54,621 bases of DNA, taken from the NCBI RefSeq assembly GCF_963678635.1, contig NC_087067.1, positions 19,731,018 through 19,785,638 on the forward strand, given 5' to 3'. The notes beneath the pieces were generated by a model, which had not been told where the DNA came from, did no database searches, and saw only the letters and a list, made by a program, of their open reading frames with translations. This document shows, piece by piece, positions 22,534-32,925 of this stretch (within the stretch, counting starts at the first letter, position 1; the number at the start of each line of letters is the position of its first letter). A program made the position numbers and the translations under genes. The DNA comes from Symsagittifera roscoffensis. Taxonomy: Eukaryota > Xenacoelomorpha > Acoela > Convolutidae.

Positions 22534-24256
22534 TTAACTCACAAACTCGTCGATTCCAAACCGTACAGGTGGTCTCCTTACTCGAGTTGGTCGACCGCCA
22601 TCATCTGTAGTTCCAATTTCCATCACCGGTTCGGCAACCATCACCTCGCCAAGTGTTCTGTCTTCCGCCTCACAGGGTAGATTCGCTGGCTCCTCTTCCC
22701 TTCTGGCCTCCAGATCCGTCGCATCGTATGCCTCAATCGCTTCTTCTTCCCTCCTAGCCACTTCTCGCATCGTTCGTGGTGGATCAGCGAAGTGTTCGGG
22801 CATCGCCCGAATTCGCACATTTCTCCCGGGCGGATTAAATTTTGGCTAGGTTGCTCGATTTCTCACAGGCAAAAATCTCACTGGTACATCTCGTGGGCCT
22901 GGGTCATGACTTAAAACCTCCTGTTTGTTCGCCCACAACAACTCATCTTCATCATACATCTCCGGGCCATCGAAGAAGTTAACCGACCGATAGGGTGTCG
23001 GTAGCTTGCTGCTAGTAGCCTCATCTGACTGTACCGTCTCTTTTTTGAATCGCTTCAGCATGTTGAAGTGCAAAAACTTGACTTTGCTAGGAGCTGACTC
23101 CTTTGCCATCTTGTACCTGACTTCCGACAGCCTGGCCATCACAACATATGGTCCTTCCCATGGATCAAAGTGCTTCCTCGACTTGAAATTTTCCTTCGCC
23201 CACACCCAGACTTTATCTCCAGCTGCGTATGGTTCTCCATGAACTTTCTTCCAGTACTGATCCTCCTGTCGTCGTTGATCCGTCCCAAGGATTTCTCTGG
23301 CACTGCTATGAGCATCTCGGAAGAGCTCATCTAGTTCCTCTGCAAAACCATCCTTCGTCAGCACTTCGTCGTGAGGTTTCGCCTAGAACAGGTCAATGGG
23401 GTACTGGCATTCCTGACCATGAACCAGACTGAATGGCGTCGCTCCTGTCGTCCAATGAATAGTCGTGTTGTACACAAAACTCAAATACGGCAACATCGTA
23501 TCCCACGTCTTTGGGTTCTCCGCACAGTACTTTGAAATCACCTTCGTCATCTTATCCTTAAATGGCCCTGTCAGCTCTCTACCTTCGGGTTTGTATGGCA
23601 AAGTCGGAGTTACATCAATTCCCAAGAGTCGGCACATCTCCTTGATCAGTTTACTGCCAAAGATTTTTCCCTGGTCCGTACGCAAAGCATTGGGAGTTCC
23701 AAACTTCAGTACCCAATGTCCACAATTGCTTGAGCCACGTCTGATGCATCTGTTGATACAAGAGGGACTGCAATCGCATACATCGTGAACATGTCCGTCA
23801 TAAACAATACATGCTTCGCTCTTGTCCCTGTCGCCATCGTCATTGTCAACTTACTGAATCTGATTCCGGGATCAAATGGGGCTTGAACCGCAGCTCGCTT
23901 CCTTTTCCCACTGGCACTATGTGCTGCTTGGCTTAAGCACCACTGGACTTTTCTTTCGACATCCGTCCTCATCGTTGGCCACCAATATCGTCGTCGTATC
24001 TTCGCCAACATCTTCTCGGTTGCAAGCTGTCCCCCTCTGCTCTCCATTGAATGTCCGAGGATTTCCTTTTGTCCTGCTGCTGGAACAACCGTCAAAAGTA
24101 TCGGCTTTGACCCATCTCTCTGGAACCATTTCTTGTAAAGTATTCCTCCCCGAAAACTCAACTCATCCCATCTTGACCAGTAGGCCAGTGTTTCAGGTCC
24201 ATACTGTATGGCCTACTCCTTCGGAATAAGTTTCGTTCCCAATGAAGGCATATCGC
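22534..24256 (-). pseudogene. Gypsy integrase, decayed
   Basis: Element order: a pre-integrase segment at 24256-24162; a zinc-region remnant (24161-23930) with RRYWWPTMRTD, but with the second His and second Cys of the HHCC motif missing; a core start (FMTDMFTMYAIAVPL); a frameshift near 23700; then RTDQGKIFGSKLI (second catalytic Asp present) and LPYKPEGRELTGPFKDK, where the expected Glu-Arg-Phe is not seen. The C-terminal domain follows (YAAGDKVWVW, FDPWEGPYVV, KMAKES), and the frame ends in an Arg-Pro-rich tail (RPTRVRRPPVRFGIDEF). TAG stops interrupt one frame at 23383-23385 and 22846-22848. The first catalytic Asp is also not visible. The integrase cannot be active as it stands. Confidence 0.8.
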
Positions 24257-25352
24257 TCATCTCGTCTGCTGTTCCTGCCCAGTAGAATACTTGCGCAATC
24301 GTTCGTCTTCTTCCTGCATTGTCGCAATCTCTTCGTTCGTTCGTTCCCATCGAATCGCGTCGCTGTCGACTACTTCTTCCACCTCTGTCTCTCGAACCAC
24401 TGCAACTCTCTCTGTTCGGCTTCCTCCATGAGTTCGTCTCACAGCTTCATCTAATGAAACAGGCTCTGGGCACCCGTACATTTCGTATTCCTCCACTTTC
24501 ATTTCTTGAACCATACTTATACTGTGATCGTCATAACTCGTCGGCCACCCTTCCGAGATTTTGTCGGGAGACTCCACTGCCGCTGTTATCTTCACAATCA
24601 ACCTCTTTCGCATGTCTGAGCTTGGAATATGATTTCCTTTAATCTGTCCACCCGGTTCATATGGCAGAGAGGGCATCCGCTCCGGAGAAGGCCTATGAGC
24701 CAAGTGCCGTATGGGTACCATTGAACCTTCTCTCGTCCCCGTCCACAAGAAATCTTCTCCGCGATTGAACACCAAAAAACACTGATACTCTTTCATCGAT
24801 CGTAGTCCTAGGACCATCTCGGCTTGCATTTTCGGGACCATAAGCGCTTCGACTTCTTCGGCAAAGTCGCCCAACTTGAAGCGAGTTCTGACAACTCCGT
24901 CGACCGCCATTATTTGTCCGTCTGCTGTCTCCAGTCGACCTACATAGCGTTCCATCGTCGGTGCGTCAACCATTCTCCGCGCAACATATGACCTTATGAG
25001 GTCGGTAGCGGCTCCGGTATCAAGCAGCACCTCAACATGGGTTCCGCCTACGCAAGCATTAACGACTGCTCCGCGTGGATCGCTGACATCATGACTGATT
25101 CCAACACGCTCGATGCGCGTCCGCAAATTCTGTTTCGTTTCCAACTTTGGGTCGCTCTCTCTCTGATCCTTGGTGGTCGCTCCAATATCGATAGAACTTG
25201 TTCCTGCTCCAGTACCTTCTCGCTCAGCCCTTCTCCATCATTATTTGCATTCGTATCGTATTGCGCGCAAGACTGAGTTCCTGTAGCTTGCGTTCGCCTT
25301 TCCGCCTGCTGTTTCTTAAAATCGGCCGGGACAAATCCTCCATCGAACTTGC
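24257..25352 (-). pseudogene. Gypsy protease and pol linker, RT absent
   Basis: The protease lies at about 25100-24780, with VEVLLDTGAATDLI as active site and MVLGLRSM as the hydrophobic-Gly flap-side block. The frame then runs on for about 170 codons of acidic, charged sequence ending EEIATMQEEDERLRKY, which looks like the linker that normally sits between RNase H and integrase. No YxDD box, no LPQG or FxxDxxxxF palm block and no RNase H motif occurs. A frame change near 25150 separates it from the gag-end frame (25434-25048). I infer that RT-RNase H was deleted, or that this is a non-autonomous lineage. Confidence 0.75.
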
Positions 25353-26514
25353 CTACTGTCCCGGCCCTTGGTAGTTTAAATGGTTCGCGCTTCTTTGGGG
25401 ACATCCTTTCGCAATGTGGCCCACCTGTCCACAATTAAAACAACCACCCTGAGTCCATGGGTTGTTTCCACTCTGTCGCCCAATTGGGTTCGCAAAGTCG
25501 CGTTGCTGATTCTCTCCCCGTCGGGTGTGACTCTTTGGCCTGGGGTTACAAGGATCAACGAACCTACCTATCATTGTCGTTAACTTCTGCATCTGGGCCA
25601 TTATTTGAGCCGCCAGATCGTTCTGGCGTGATTCCTGCATCTGCATCTGCAATCTCACCTCATCATACCTCGAACTCTGGACATCAATCTACTTCGCCAG
25701 GTTGTTCTGAGCCTTCATCATTTGATCCAGCCTCTGATCACTGTGCGTCTGCAATATCGTCAGCTCCGTCCGTATCTGTTGACTCTCGGCAGTCAGCGTA
25801 CTGTCTCCGCCAGCCTCAGTCGTCAGGTCTTGAACATCGTGCACCGACCGAACGTGATTTGGCCGTCTCCTACTCTTCATCCTGACTGTTTTGCGTGCCA
25901 TATCTAGAGCCTGTGCTCGGGCTACCGCCTGGTTGAAATTCTCGAGGTCTTCTCGCAGAAGCAATTCCTGAAGCTCGAAATCACACAATCCATCAGTGAA
26001 CTGTTCGCGGTTCATGTCGTCTCGGGCTTGAGCTGCCAGGTTTGTATTTGCAACTTCACCCAAGTATCGCACTCGTCTTGCAAAATCTCTCAAGCCCTCG
26101 CCTTCCTCCTGCATGAGGTTCTTGAATTCAGCCCTCGCAGCTGATTGTGTCTGAAATGGCATCAACCTCTGCTCGAGTTCCGCGAGCATTCTGTCTAGCG
26201 TCGGCTCCTCGAACCCGTCAACTTTCTCTCGAAAGTGAGCTGGCATGCTCGTGAACTTATCCAATGCCCAGCCTGTCAGGCAAGTCGGCAGCACCATCCT
26301 GGCCTGCTCATCGTCCCATCGATTGGCGTCTGCTATCCAGGCAAAGTGTTTCCTCCAGTCTCGTCAGTTCTGATAACTGCTCGAGGGGAACCGATCTGGT
26401 CGTATCGTACCAAATCTGAACACTCCCGTCTGTCTGTCTGACTTGATCGTTGATTGCCATCGCAATTGTTTCGTCGATCGTTCGTTGGCTCTTCTCGTCC
26501 TCGTAATCCCGCAC
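25353..26514 (-). pseudogene. Gypsy gag with zinc knuckle, frame-broken
   Basis: The first frame starts at the ATG at 26514. A frame change near 26340 leads into the capsid-like domain (MVLPTCLTGWALDKF, then FKNLMQEEGEGLRDFARRV and DFELQELLL), typical of Retrotrans_gag. A TAG stop at 25689-25691 interrupts it, and the same frame continues to a CCHC knuckle CFNCGQVGHIAKGC near 25430-25390. The N-terminus sits about 30 bases downstream of the primer site. Confidence 0.8.
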
Positions 26515-26546
26515 AAATCGTCGTTGCAGCTACAATCCAGAATAGC

Positions 26547-26564
26547 GCCCACCCAGGAGCGCCA
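26547..26564 (-). promoter_or_regulatory. primer binding site of the Gypsy element, probably tRNA-Asn
   Basis: On the element strand TGGCGCTCCTGGGTGGGC follows the 5' LTR end with one base between. It is complementary to a tRNA 3' end in which GCCCACCC plus CCA match eukaryotic tRNA-Asn. Two or three acceptor-stem bases differ from the animal tRNA-Asn I know. The tRNA assignment is an inference. Confidence 0.6.
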
Positions 26565-26565
26565 C

Positions 26566-28964
26566 TGTAAACGTGGGGAATTCACAATATCTCCAGGTCG
26601 GTCTTGCTCGCTATTTCACACCGCCGCAATATGTTCCCTTTGGTACTGAAGTCAGCGGGGCAACCGATTCCCAGTACTGTTCACAATCCCAAAAGGGTTG
26701 ATTTGGTGGTTGGCTGATCTGTACTGTACTGTGCTGCTCGCCCCGTGATTCGTGCTCTTCCGACTGTATCTCACCCGTCAACCAATAATCGATCGCAACA
26801 ACAATTCAAATAATAAGAATGAATTAAAAAATGAATATAACCAAACACAGAGTAGTCTATAATTGGCTGAAATACAAATTAATCATTCAATTAAAGAAAG
26901 GGGTTCGCAATTACTATTATTTAAACCAACTGCCTCCTGCAGTTCAATTAGCACCTCACTACTAACTAACGTTCTCCTCGAGAACTTCTTTCAATATCAA
27001 TCGTTCAACAACAATTCCGCTATCCTCTAGATAGCCTAACTCAACTTCACTAACTAATCTACATTCACATTAACAAGTCTTCCAACTCGTTCTCACTTTA
27101 CTTTGAGAATCAAGCGACTACCTTAGCTTGTAGCCCAAATTGTTCTCTAACTAATTGAGAACCAACTATTCGATTCGCTCGCAATAATTCTTCTGACTCT
27201 TACAGGCTCTCCGGTACCCTCCAATTCCTTATCTTTCTTTACATTTAGTTTTAGTTAAGTCACGCCATTCCCTATCAGTCCTGACATCCGCCTAAATCAC
27301 CCGTCCGCACATTTTTTAAGACTATATCCCTCCTCCTGTCAACTCTGCCACGTGCCAACTTCGGTTTCTTTTATCAATCTTTTCACACTTATTAGATATC
27401 CGAAATGCGGTAGCTGTCACAATTTGACCAAGCAAACAAATGTCATATGATTCTAATCAACCAATTCATGTACTCTGTGAACTTCAGCTCTCGAGTTCAA
27501 CTAACCTCCAAACCATGCTATGTTTACTCAGTATTTATTCTCAAGGTCTTTATTTTAATTATCCCGTTAACGTTCCGACCTCCCAAGGGTAGGGGAGACC
27601 CTTTTCATTGGTAGCTAATTCATTCCAAGCATCTAAAATTTCTACCTGTACTCTATTCCAATCCCGACCTGCTAGCTATTAGGGTAACGTAGTTCGTATT
27701 TTAGGGGTCAAATTAAACCAAAAAGTCACCTCCGGAGAGCCAAGTAAATTTCCCGTCCATTCATACTACTTAGGAAACTTAACCCTAATGCTATGCCTCT
27801 ATTACTACCAATTTCTTCTGGGACTACTTTTCTTTTACCCTGATTGATATTCTATTAATAGCGCATTCGCCAAGCTAAATTGAACCCAATGTTTACCAAG
27901 TTCACTTTAAATTAAATCCTCTACTCCAAGGTTGCAATGTAAAAGCTGTATCTCTATCAGCTTCTGCTGTAATTCCCAATATATAAGTTTTCCTCCCAAC
28001 TTTTTAGCAAGGTGACCCATTCTCATTTCCAGGGGTTGGGCTGGGAAATACGCCACTTTCCGGTGTTAATCTTGGGGTTTTCCATGCCTTTTTGGGGTCA
28101 AAAAACCCAAAGGTCAATTTAAGGTCACCCAGGGGTCAACCGGGGTCAAGCTTCCATATTTGGGTTCAGAATCCCATGGGGGTCCTAACTACCAAGTTTC
28201 ATTCATATCCCATTAATACTTCACAAGTTATCCCATTTCTAAGGTCCATTATCACTTTTTCCTGGAAAAGGCTATTAACACCGGAAGGAATCACCGGAGA
28301 GTTTTCACTCACAAAGGGTCTTTTTTCGGGGTCCGTATCTTATGTCCATTGCCGCAATAAAATTGATATGCTCTTGCTCATTATTTCGCGTAAATTGCCT
28401 ATTTCCGGTCTAAGGGGGTGTTTTTCCAATTGCTTATCATCCCTCCAAATTTCAGCTCCCTGCGTTCATCGGTGGCCGAGAAACGACTCCCGGAAGTCGG
28501 GAGGGGGGGTCTATTTGCATAGGGCATAAAACCGGAAGTGGGGGTCTGAGGGGTCTGGGTTTCTGAATTTAAACTTTTCTCAACTAGGTCTATAACATAC
28601 TATATTTCTGTTCCATTCCAACCGCTAATTACCAAGTTCTAAAAGGGCCATTTACACATCTGGGGACCGTTATCACTTGGCGCCGGGGGGTCCGGGGGTT
28701 ATGGATTTTGCATGCCCGGTTCAAATCATCTCTAGTATCCGTCCTATGAGTTTCATAAACATAGCCACTGTAGTTCCCATTTAAGGGGGTGGGTCCGCCG
28801 ATTTTACTTCACCTGAGTTTTTGGCCATAAGAGGGACTATATCTTTGAAGATTGAACTATTTCGAACTTTACCCTTTGTTTGCTGTACTACTTAACTTAA
28901 TGACGAATCAATCTTACGCTCAGGTTACTATAGCATGTAATACAGTAGAATCACCAGTTTTACA
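26566..28964 (-). repeat. 5' LTR of the Gypsy element (2399 bp, long form)
   Basis: It is the partner of 20665-22159 with 956 additional bases at 27480-28435. Its ends are TGTAAAACTGG and CGTTTACA. The 145-codon plus-strand open frame inside it is chance. Confidence 0.9.
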
Positions 28965-29486
28965 GTGTGTCAACTTCTGGAAGTTTTTGAGTGAATTCGA
29001 ACTGTTACCATTTGATGCGAAAAAATTTGTTTTTAATTGATCAAAATTTTTTATTGATAAGAATTGTTTTTTATTCTTCAAAATAAGAAAAAACTTTATA
29101 CTTGTTAACCTTGGTTTCGATTCAAATTTTTTTTCATAGAAAGCGAATTAATAGTACATTCATATGCGATATTTTTTTAGTTTTTATATGAAGGCAAAGA
29201 AGTTGCGAAGTGCATTAAGTTTATTGCATCTTTTTTAATTTCTTATAATTTGTCTCCATTTCCTTAAGAAATCCCTTATTGTTTGATGGTTGATTGTTTT
29301 TTTTTTGAATTTGTTTGATTAGATGCAACTCGACATAAAGTTCCGATTGCAAGTTAAATTTTAAAACAAAGACTTGCAGACACTTCTTTCTTTTGAGAAA
29401 CTACAATTTTCTAGATTTTTTGAAACTCAATTTAACTTGCAAAAAAACATGCATTTTTTTCCTATCGCTTTTGACCAGGTACTATA

Positions 29487-30172
29487 CAGTGCTGATTAAA
29501 ATTATCCGTACAAAACGAACAAAACTTGAATTTTCAAACGCGTTTTTCTCAAATTGGGTTGAGTTTAGACAAAAAGTGAAGAGAACAAAAGTTGCTTAGA
29601 ATTTCACCAGAATCAATATGATGCCATTTTTTCTCCGAAATTCTCAACAAAAAATTTACCCCAAAAATGGGTCATTTTGGCTTTTTTCAATTAATCAAGA
29701 ATTACGCTGAAATTACTTTGTTAATTGATAAGAAAATTATATCATAGGAAGGCTCTTACGCAGCTCAACAAAGTTTATGAAGAGTTAAATCTTGAAAATT
29801 TGCGCAAAAATGTTTAAAATGTTTAAACTATCAAGTGAAAACTTTTTCTCTTATACTGGTTTTTGAAGATTTAACTCTTCTTAAACTTTGTTGAGCTGCG
29901 TAAGAGGCTTCCTGTGATATAATTTTCTTATCAATTAACAAAGTAGTTTCAGCGTAATTCTTGATTAATTGAAAAAAGCCAAAATGACCCATTTTTGGGG
30001 TAAATTTTTTGTTGAGAATTTTGGAGAAAAAATGGCATCATATTAATTCTGGTGAAATTCTAAGCAACTTTTGTTCTCTTCATTTTTTGTCTAATCTTAA
30101 CCCAATTTGAGAAAAACGCGTTTGAAAATTCAAGTTTTGTTCGTTTTGTCCGGATAATTTAAATCAGCACTG
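29487..30172. mobile_element. 686-bp Tc1/mariner-type foldback MITE
   Basis: It begins CAGTGCTGATTAAAATTATC and ends with the complement (GATAATTTAAATCAGCACTG). It is flanked by TA on both sides (29485-29486 and 30173-30174), the target duplication of Tc1/mariner elements. The arms run about 300 bp each (29487-29800 and 29866-30172) with few mismatches, around a loop of about 65 bases. There is no transposase. The high arm identity implies a recent origin or ongoing arm correction. Confidence 0.9.
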
Positions 30173-30223
30173 TATTTGTGCTAAAATAAATCAATCTCTT
30201 AATTTGAACTACAAACTGAAAGC

Positions 30224-30650
30224 AAAATTTGTAAGCAAAATCCGCAAATGTAAGCGGAGTCTGCATACTGATGGTGGATTCAGAAATTGATTCATTACTG
30301 AACTTGCATATGCAGTTGCGGAATTTAAAAGCAAGGATTTAACCATTGTCAGCGGAATCCACGAACAAATCTTAAAACATTGGTTAACTAAATCGATGGA
30401 TGTCACACTTTTAAGATCATAGTTTTGGAAACACAAAACCGAATAAATTCAATATTGGCGCTAAAGGCACTAATAGAAAAATTTTAGGTCCGTCACCAAA
30501 AATGGGTATCTCAGATTAGTGCAAAGGGGGACCCTTGGGTCGGCAGGGGGTCGAATTCCTCAGAGAAGAAGGCGCCCGTCCATAACGAGGCCAAACTGTG
30601 CACTGAATAGGCGCACAATTTTGTGTCTGTATGTTCCTGGATTCCAGAAG
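30224..30650 (+). repeat. copy 1 of a 425-bp direct repeat
   Basis: It matches 31562-31976 at a constant offset of 1338 bp with few differences. It contains the GTCGGCAGGGGGTCGAATTC core and several GCGGAATCC motifs. Confidence 0.85.
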
Positions 30651-31562
30651 CTAATCTTTAAACAAGTTCCAAATTGTATGTGGATTCCAAATACAAAATT
30701 TCCGTGGATTCCGCGTACAAATAAGTGTAACGTACATTGTGTCGGCACATTCTTTGTGTCGCAGATTCCGCAACAACCGAAAATAGCTAGTTGTTCTGGA
30801 TTTCGCAACTGTAAGTGGATTCCTCAAAGTGTAAGTGGAATCCGCAAATGTAAGTGGAATCCTTAAGTTTTGTTTATTACTGTACTTGCATATGAAAAAT
30901 TAAATGCTAGAGCTGGAATTCTTATCTTTAGCAGTGTGGAATTTCAAAGCAAGGGCTTAATTATTATCAGCGGAATCCACAAACATTAGTTAACTAAGTC
31001 GGTGCACGTCATCCTTTAGTATTTGGGATACATATCCCAGCAAACAACTTTTCGGATCACCGTTTTGGAAACACTACACCGATTGAATTCATTATTTGGA
31101 GCCATTGAGTTGAATGTGTTTAGAAATACAACGCACAGCATATCGCCGATTTATATCAGTATTCGAGTTGGGACTTCATCAATCCCAAATACTGAAGCTG
31201 GGTGTTTGACAGGAATTGGATTTCAAAAATGGATATCTCAGAATAGTGCAAGGGTCGGCAGGGGATCAAATTACTGAGAGAAGAAGGCGTCCGCGCATTA
31301 CGAGGCCAAACTGTGCACTGGATAGGCGCACAGTTTTGTGTCTTTGTTTTCCTGGATTCCAGAGAAAAGTATTTGAACATGTTGCAAAATGTACGTGGAT
31401 TCCACTTACAAGATTTACGTTGAATCCGCCTACATATACTGGTAATGTAAATTTTGTCGACTCATTTAAATTGTTGCGGATTCCGCAACAAAAAAAACAT
31501 AGCTAGTTGTTTGGGATTCCGCAACTGCAAGAGGATCTCGCAAATTGTAAGTGGAATCCGCG
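30640..31562 (+). repeat. cluster of GCGGA(A/T)TCCGC palindromes with a third core copy
   Basis: GGATTCCGC, GGAATCCGC and relatives recur more than a dozen times, often preceded by TGTAAGTG or TGTAAGCG, for example near 30700, 30770, 30815, 30840, 31480 and 31545. 31206-31364 is a third, slightly shorter copy of the TCGGCAGGGG core unit. The region appears to be built of units of about 620-720 bp. Confidence 0.7.
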
Positions 31563-31976
31563 AAATTTGTAAGCAAAATCCGCAAATGTAAGCGGATTCC
31601 GCATACTGATGGTGGATTCAGAAATTGATTCATTACTGAACTTGCATATGCAGTTGCGGAATTTAAAAGCAAGGATTTAACCATTGTCAGCGGAATCCAC
31701 GAACAAATCTTAAAACATTGGTTAACTAAATCGATGGATGTCACACTTTTAAGATCATAATTTTGGAAACACAAAACCGAATAAATTCAATATTGGCGCT
31801 AAAGGCACTAATAGAAAAATTTTAAGTCCATCACCAAAAATGGATATCTCAGATTAGTGCAAAGGGGGACCCGTGGGTCGGCAGGGGGTCGAATTCCTGA
31901 GAGAATTAGGCGTCCGCCCATTACGAGGGCAAACTGTGCACTGGATAGGCGCACACTTTTTGTCTGTTTGTTCCTG
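31562..31976 (+). repeat. copy 2 of the 425-bp direct repeat
   Basis: It is the second copy of 30224-30650. After about 31976 the two diverge. Confidence 0.85.
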
Positions 31977-32242
31977 AAAAATTTTAGGTTTGTTCACAGG
32001 GGTTAAATGGTCTGTTAAACTAATTTGAGTAAACTAGTAATAGATTAAAATTACCAGAACTTGGCCTACAGCAAAATTAAGTTTTAAGTTCAAAACACGA
32101 AAATAACTCCTCAAAATGTTACGGCTCCTCACTATGTTCTGGCTTCGCAATTTGAAAATTTTTCAGAATGACTAAACTAAAACGTTTTTATTTTAATTGA
32201 AATGCTTGAAATGCTTGATAAATAAGTTTACTTATGTTTGTT

Positions 32243-32447
32243 CAGCTGGCAGGAATTGAGATTGGTGACAGGAATTGAGATCGAAGTGTTTGCAGGAAGT
32301 GAGATCGAAGTTGGGTATGTTTGACAGGAATTGAGACGAGATCGAAGTTGCGTATGTCTGACAGGAATTGAGATCTAAGTTGGGTATGTTCGACAGCATT
32401 TGAGGTCGAAGTTGGGTGTGTGACAGGAATTGAGATCGAACGTTTGG
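32243..32447 (+). repeat. minisatellite, unit about 32 bp
   Basis: The unit GACAGGAATTGAGATCGAAG with a TTGGGTATGTTT tail recurs about six times with small changes. A single related unit occurs near 31190-31215 (GCTGGGTGTTTGACAGGAAT). Confidence 0.8.
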
Positions 32448-32519
32448 CATTTCAAATGGTAGTTGATCAATGTAGTAGTTAAAAGATATAATTTTAAACG
32501 CTACTACACATACATCTAT

Positions 32520-32925
32520 GTAAACGGAATCCGCAAACAAAATGCCGATTCAACTTACAATTTGCGGATTCCACTTTTAAATTTTTGATTCCTTTTACAA
32601 TTTGCGGACTCCGCTTACAGTTGCGGATTACGCAACAGCTCAATTCAACTATACACATGTCTTTTTATTTGTTTGTGGATTCCATAAACTGTTCTGAATT
32701 CTGTTCTGTTCGGTACAGTGCTTTAGAGTTCTGTTCGGTACAGTGCTTTAGATATTTGTTTGTGGAATCCGAAACAGCAAAGAAGATCAAAGAAAAAAAG
32801 CAATGTTGCGGATTCCGCGGCAAATCTAATTTTGGCCTGTTGCGGAATCCGCTTACAATGCATAGAATGCACAGTTTGGCCTCGTAATGCCCCACCCTCC
32901 CTCCCCGCCCTTCTTAAATCTGCTG
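32520..32925 (-). repeat. inverted copy of the GCGGATTCCGC palindrome region
   Basis: It carries CGGAATCCGC, TTGCGGATTCC and GTTGCGGAATCCGC motifs. It ends with ACAGTTTGGCCTCGTAATG, the reverse complement of the ATTACGAGGCCAAACTGTG segment in the plus-strand units at 30590 and 31300. Confidence 0.65.

Larger units (their letters stand above)
20665..28964 (-). mobile_element. Ty3/Gypsy LTR retrotransposon lacking reverse transcriptase
   Basis: 8.3 kb, read right to left. The order is 5' LTR (28964-26566), primer site, gag, protease, RNase H-integrase linker, integrase, polypurine tract and 3' LTR (22159-20665). LTRs begin TGTA(A/G)AACTGG and end CGTTTACA on the element strand. By my count they differ at roughly 1 percent of aligned bases plus one large indel, so the insertion is fairly young. 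The internal region is only 4.4 kb because nothing resembling RT or RNase H lies between protease and integrase. Frames are broken by frameshifts and three TAG stops. No exact target duplication flanks it (GATTG on the left, GTGTG on the right). It lies in the long first intron of the two-pass membrane protein gene. Confidence 0.9.

Noticed and set aside
23465-24642. Plus-strand frames of about 107-117 codons across the Gypsy pol region
   Set aside because: Shadow frames of the minus-strand protease and integrase coding sequence.
28092-28529. 145-codon plus-strand frame inside the right LTR
   Set aside because: It lies antisense inside the LTR, and half of it is absent from the other LTR. 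Probably chance in a GC-richer segment.
30519-31506. Open frames with repeated WIP/NPQ-like residues on both strands
   Set aside because: They are translations of the GCGGATTCC repeat units.
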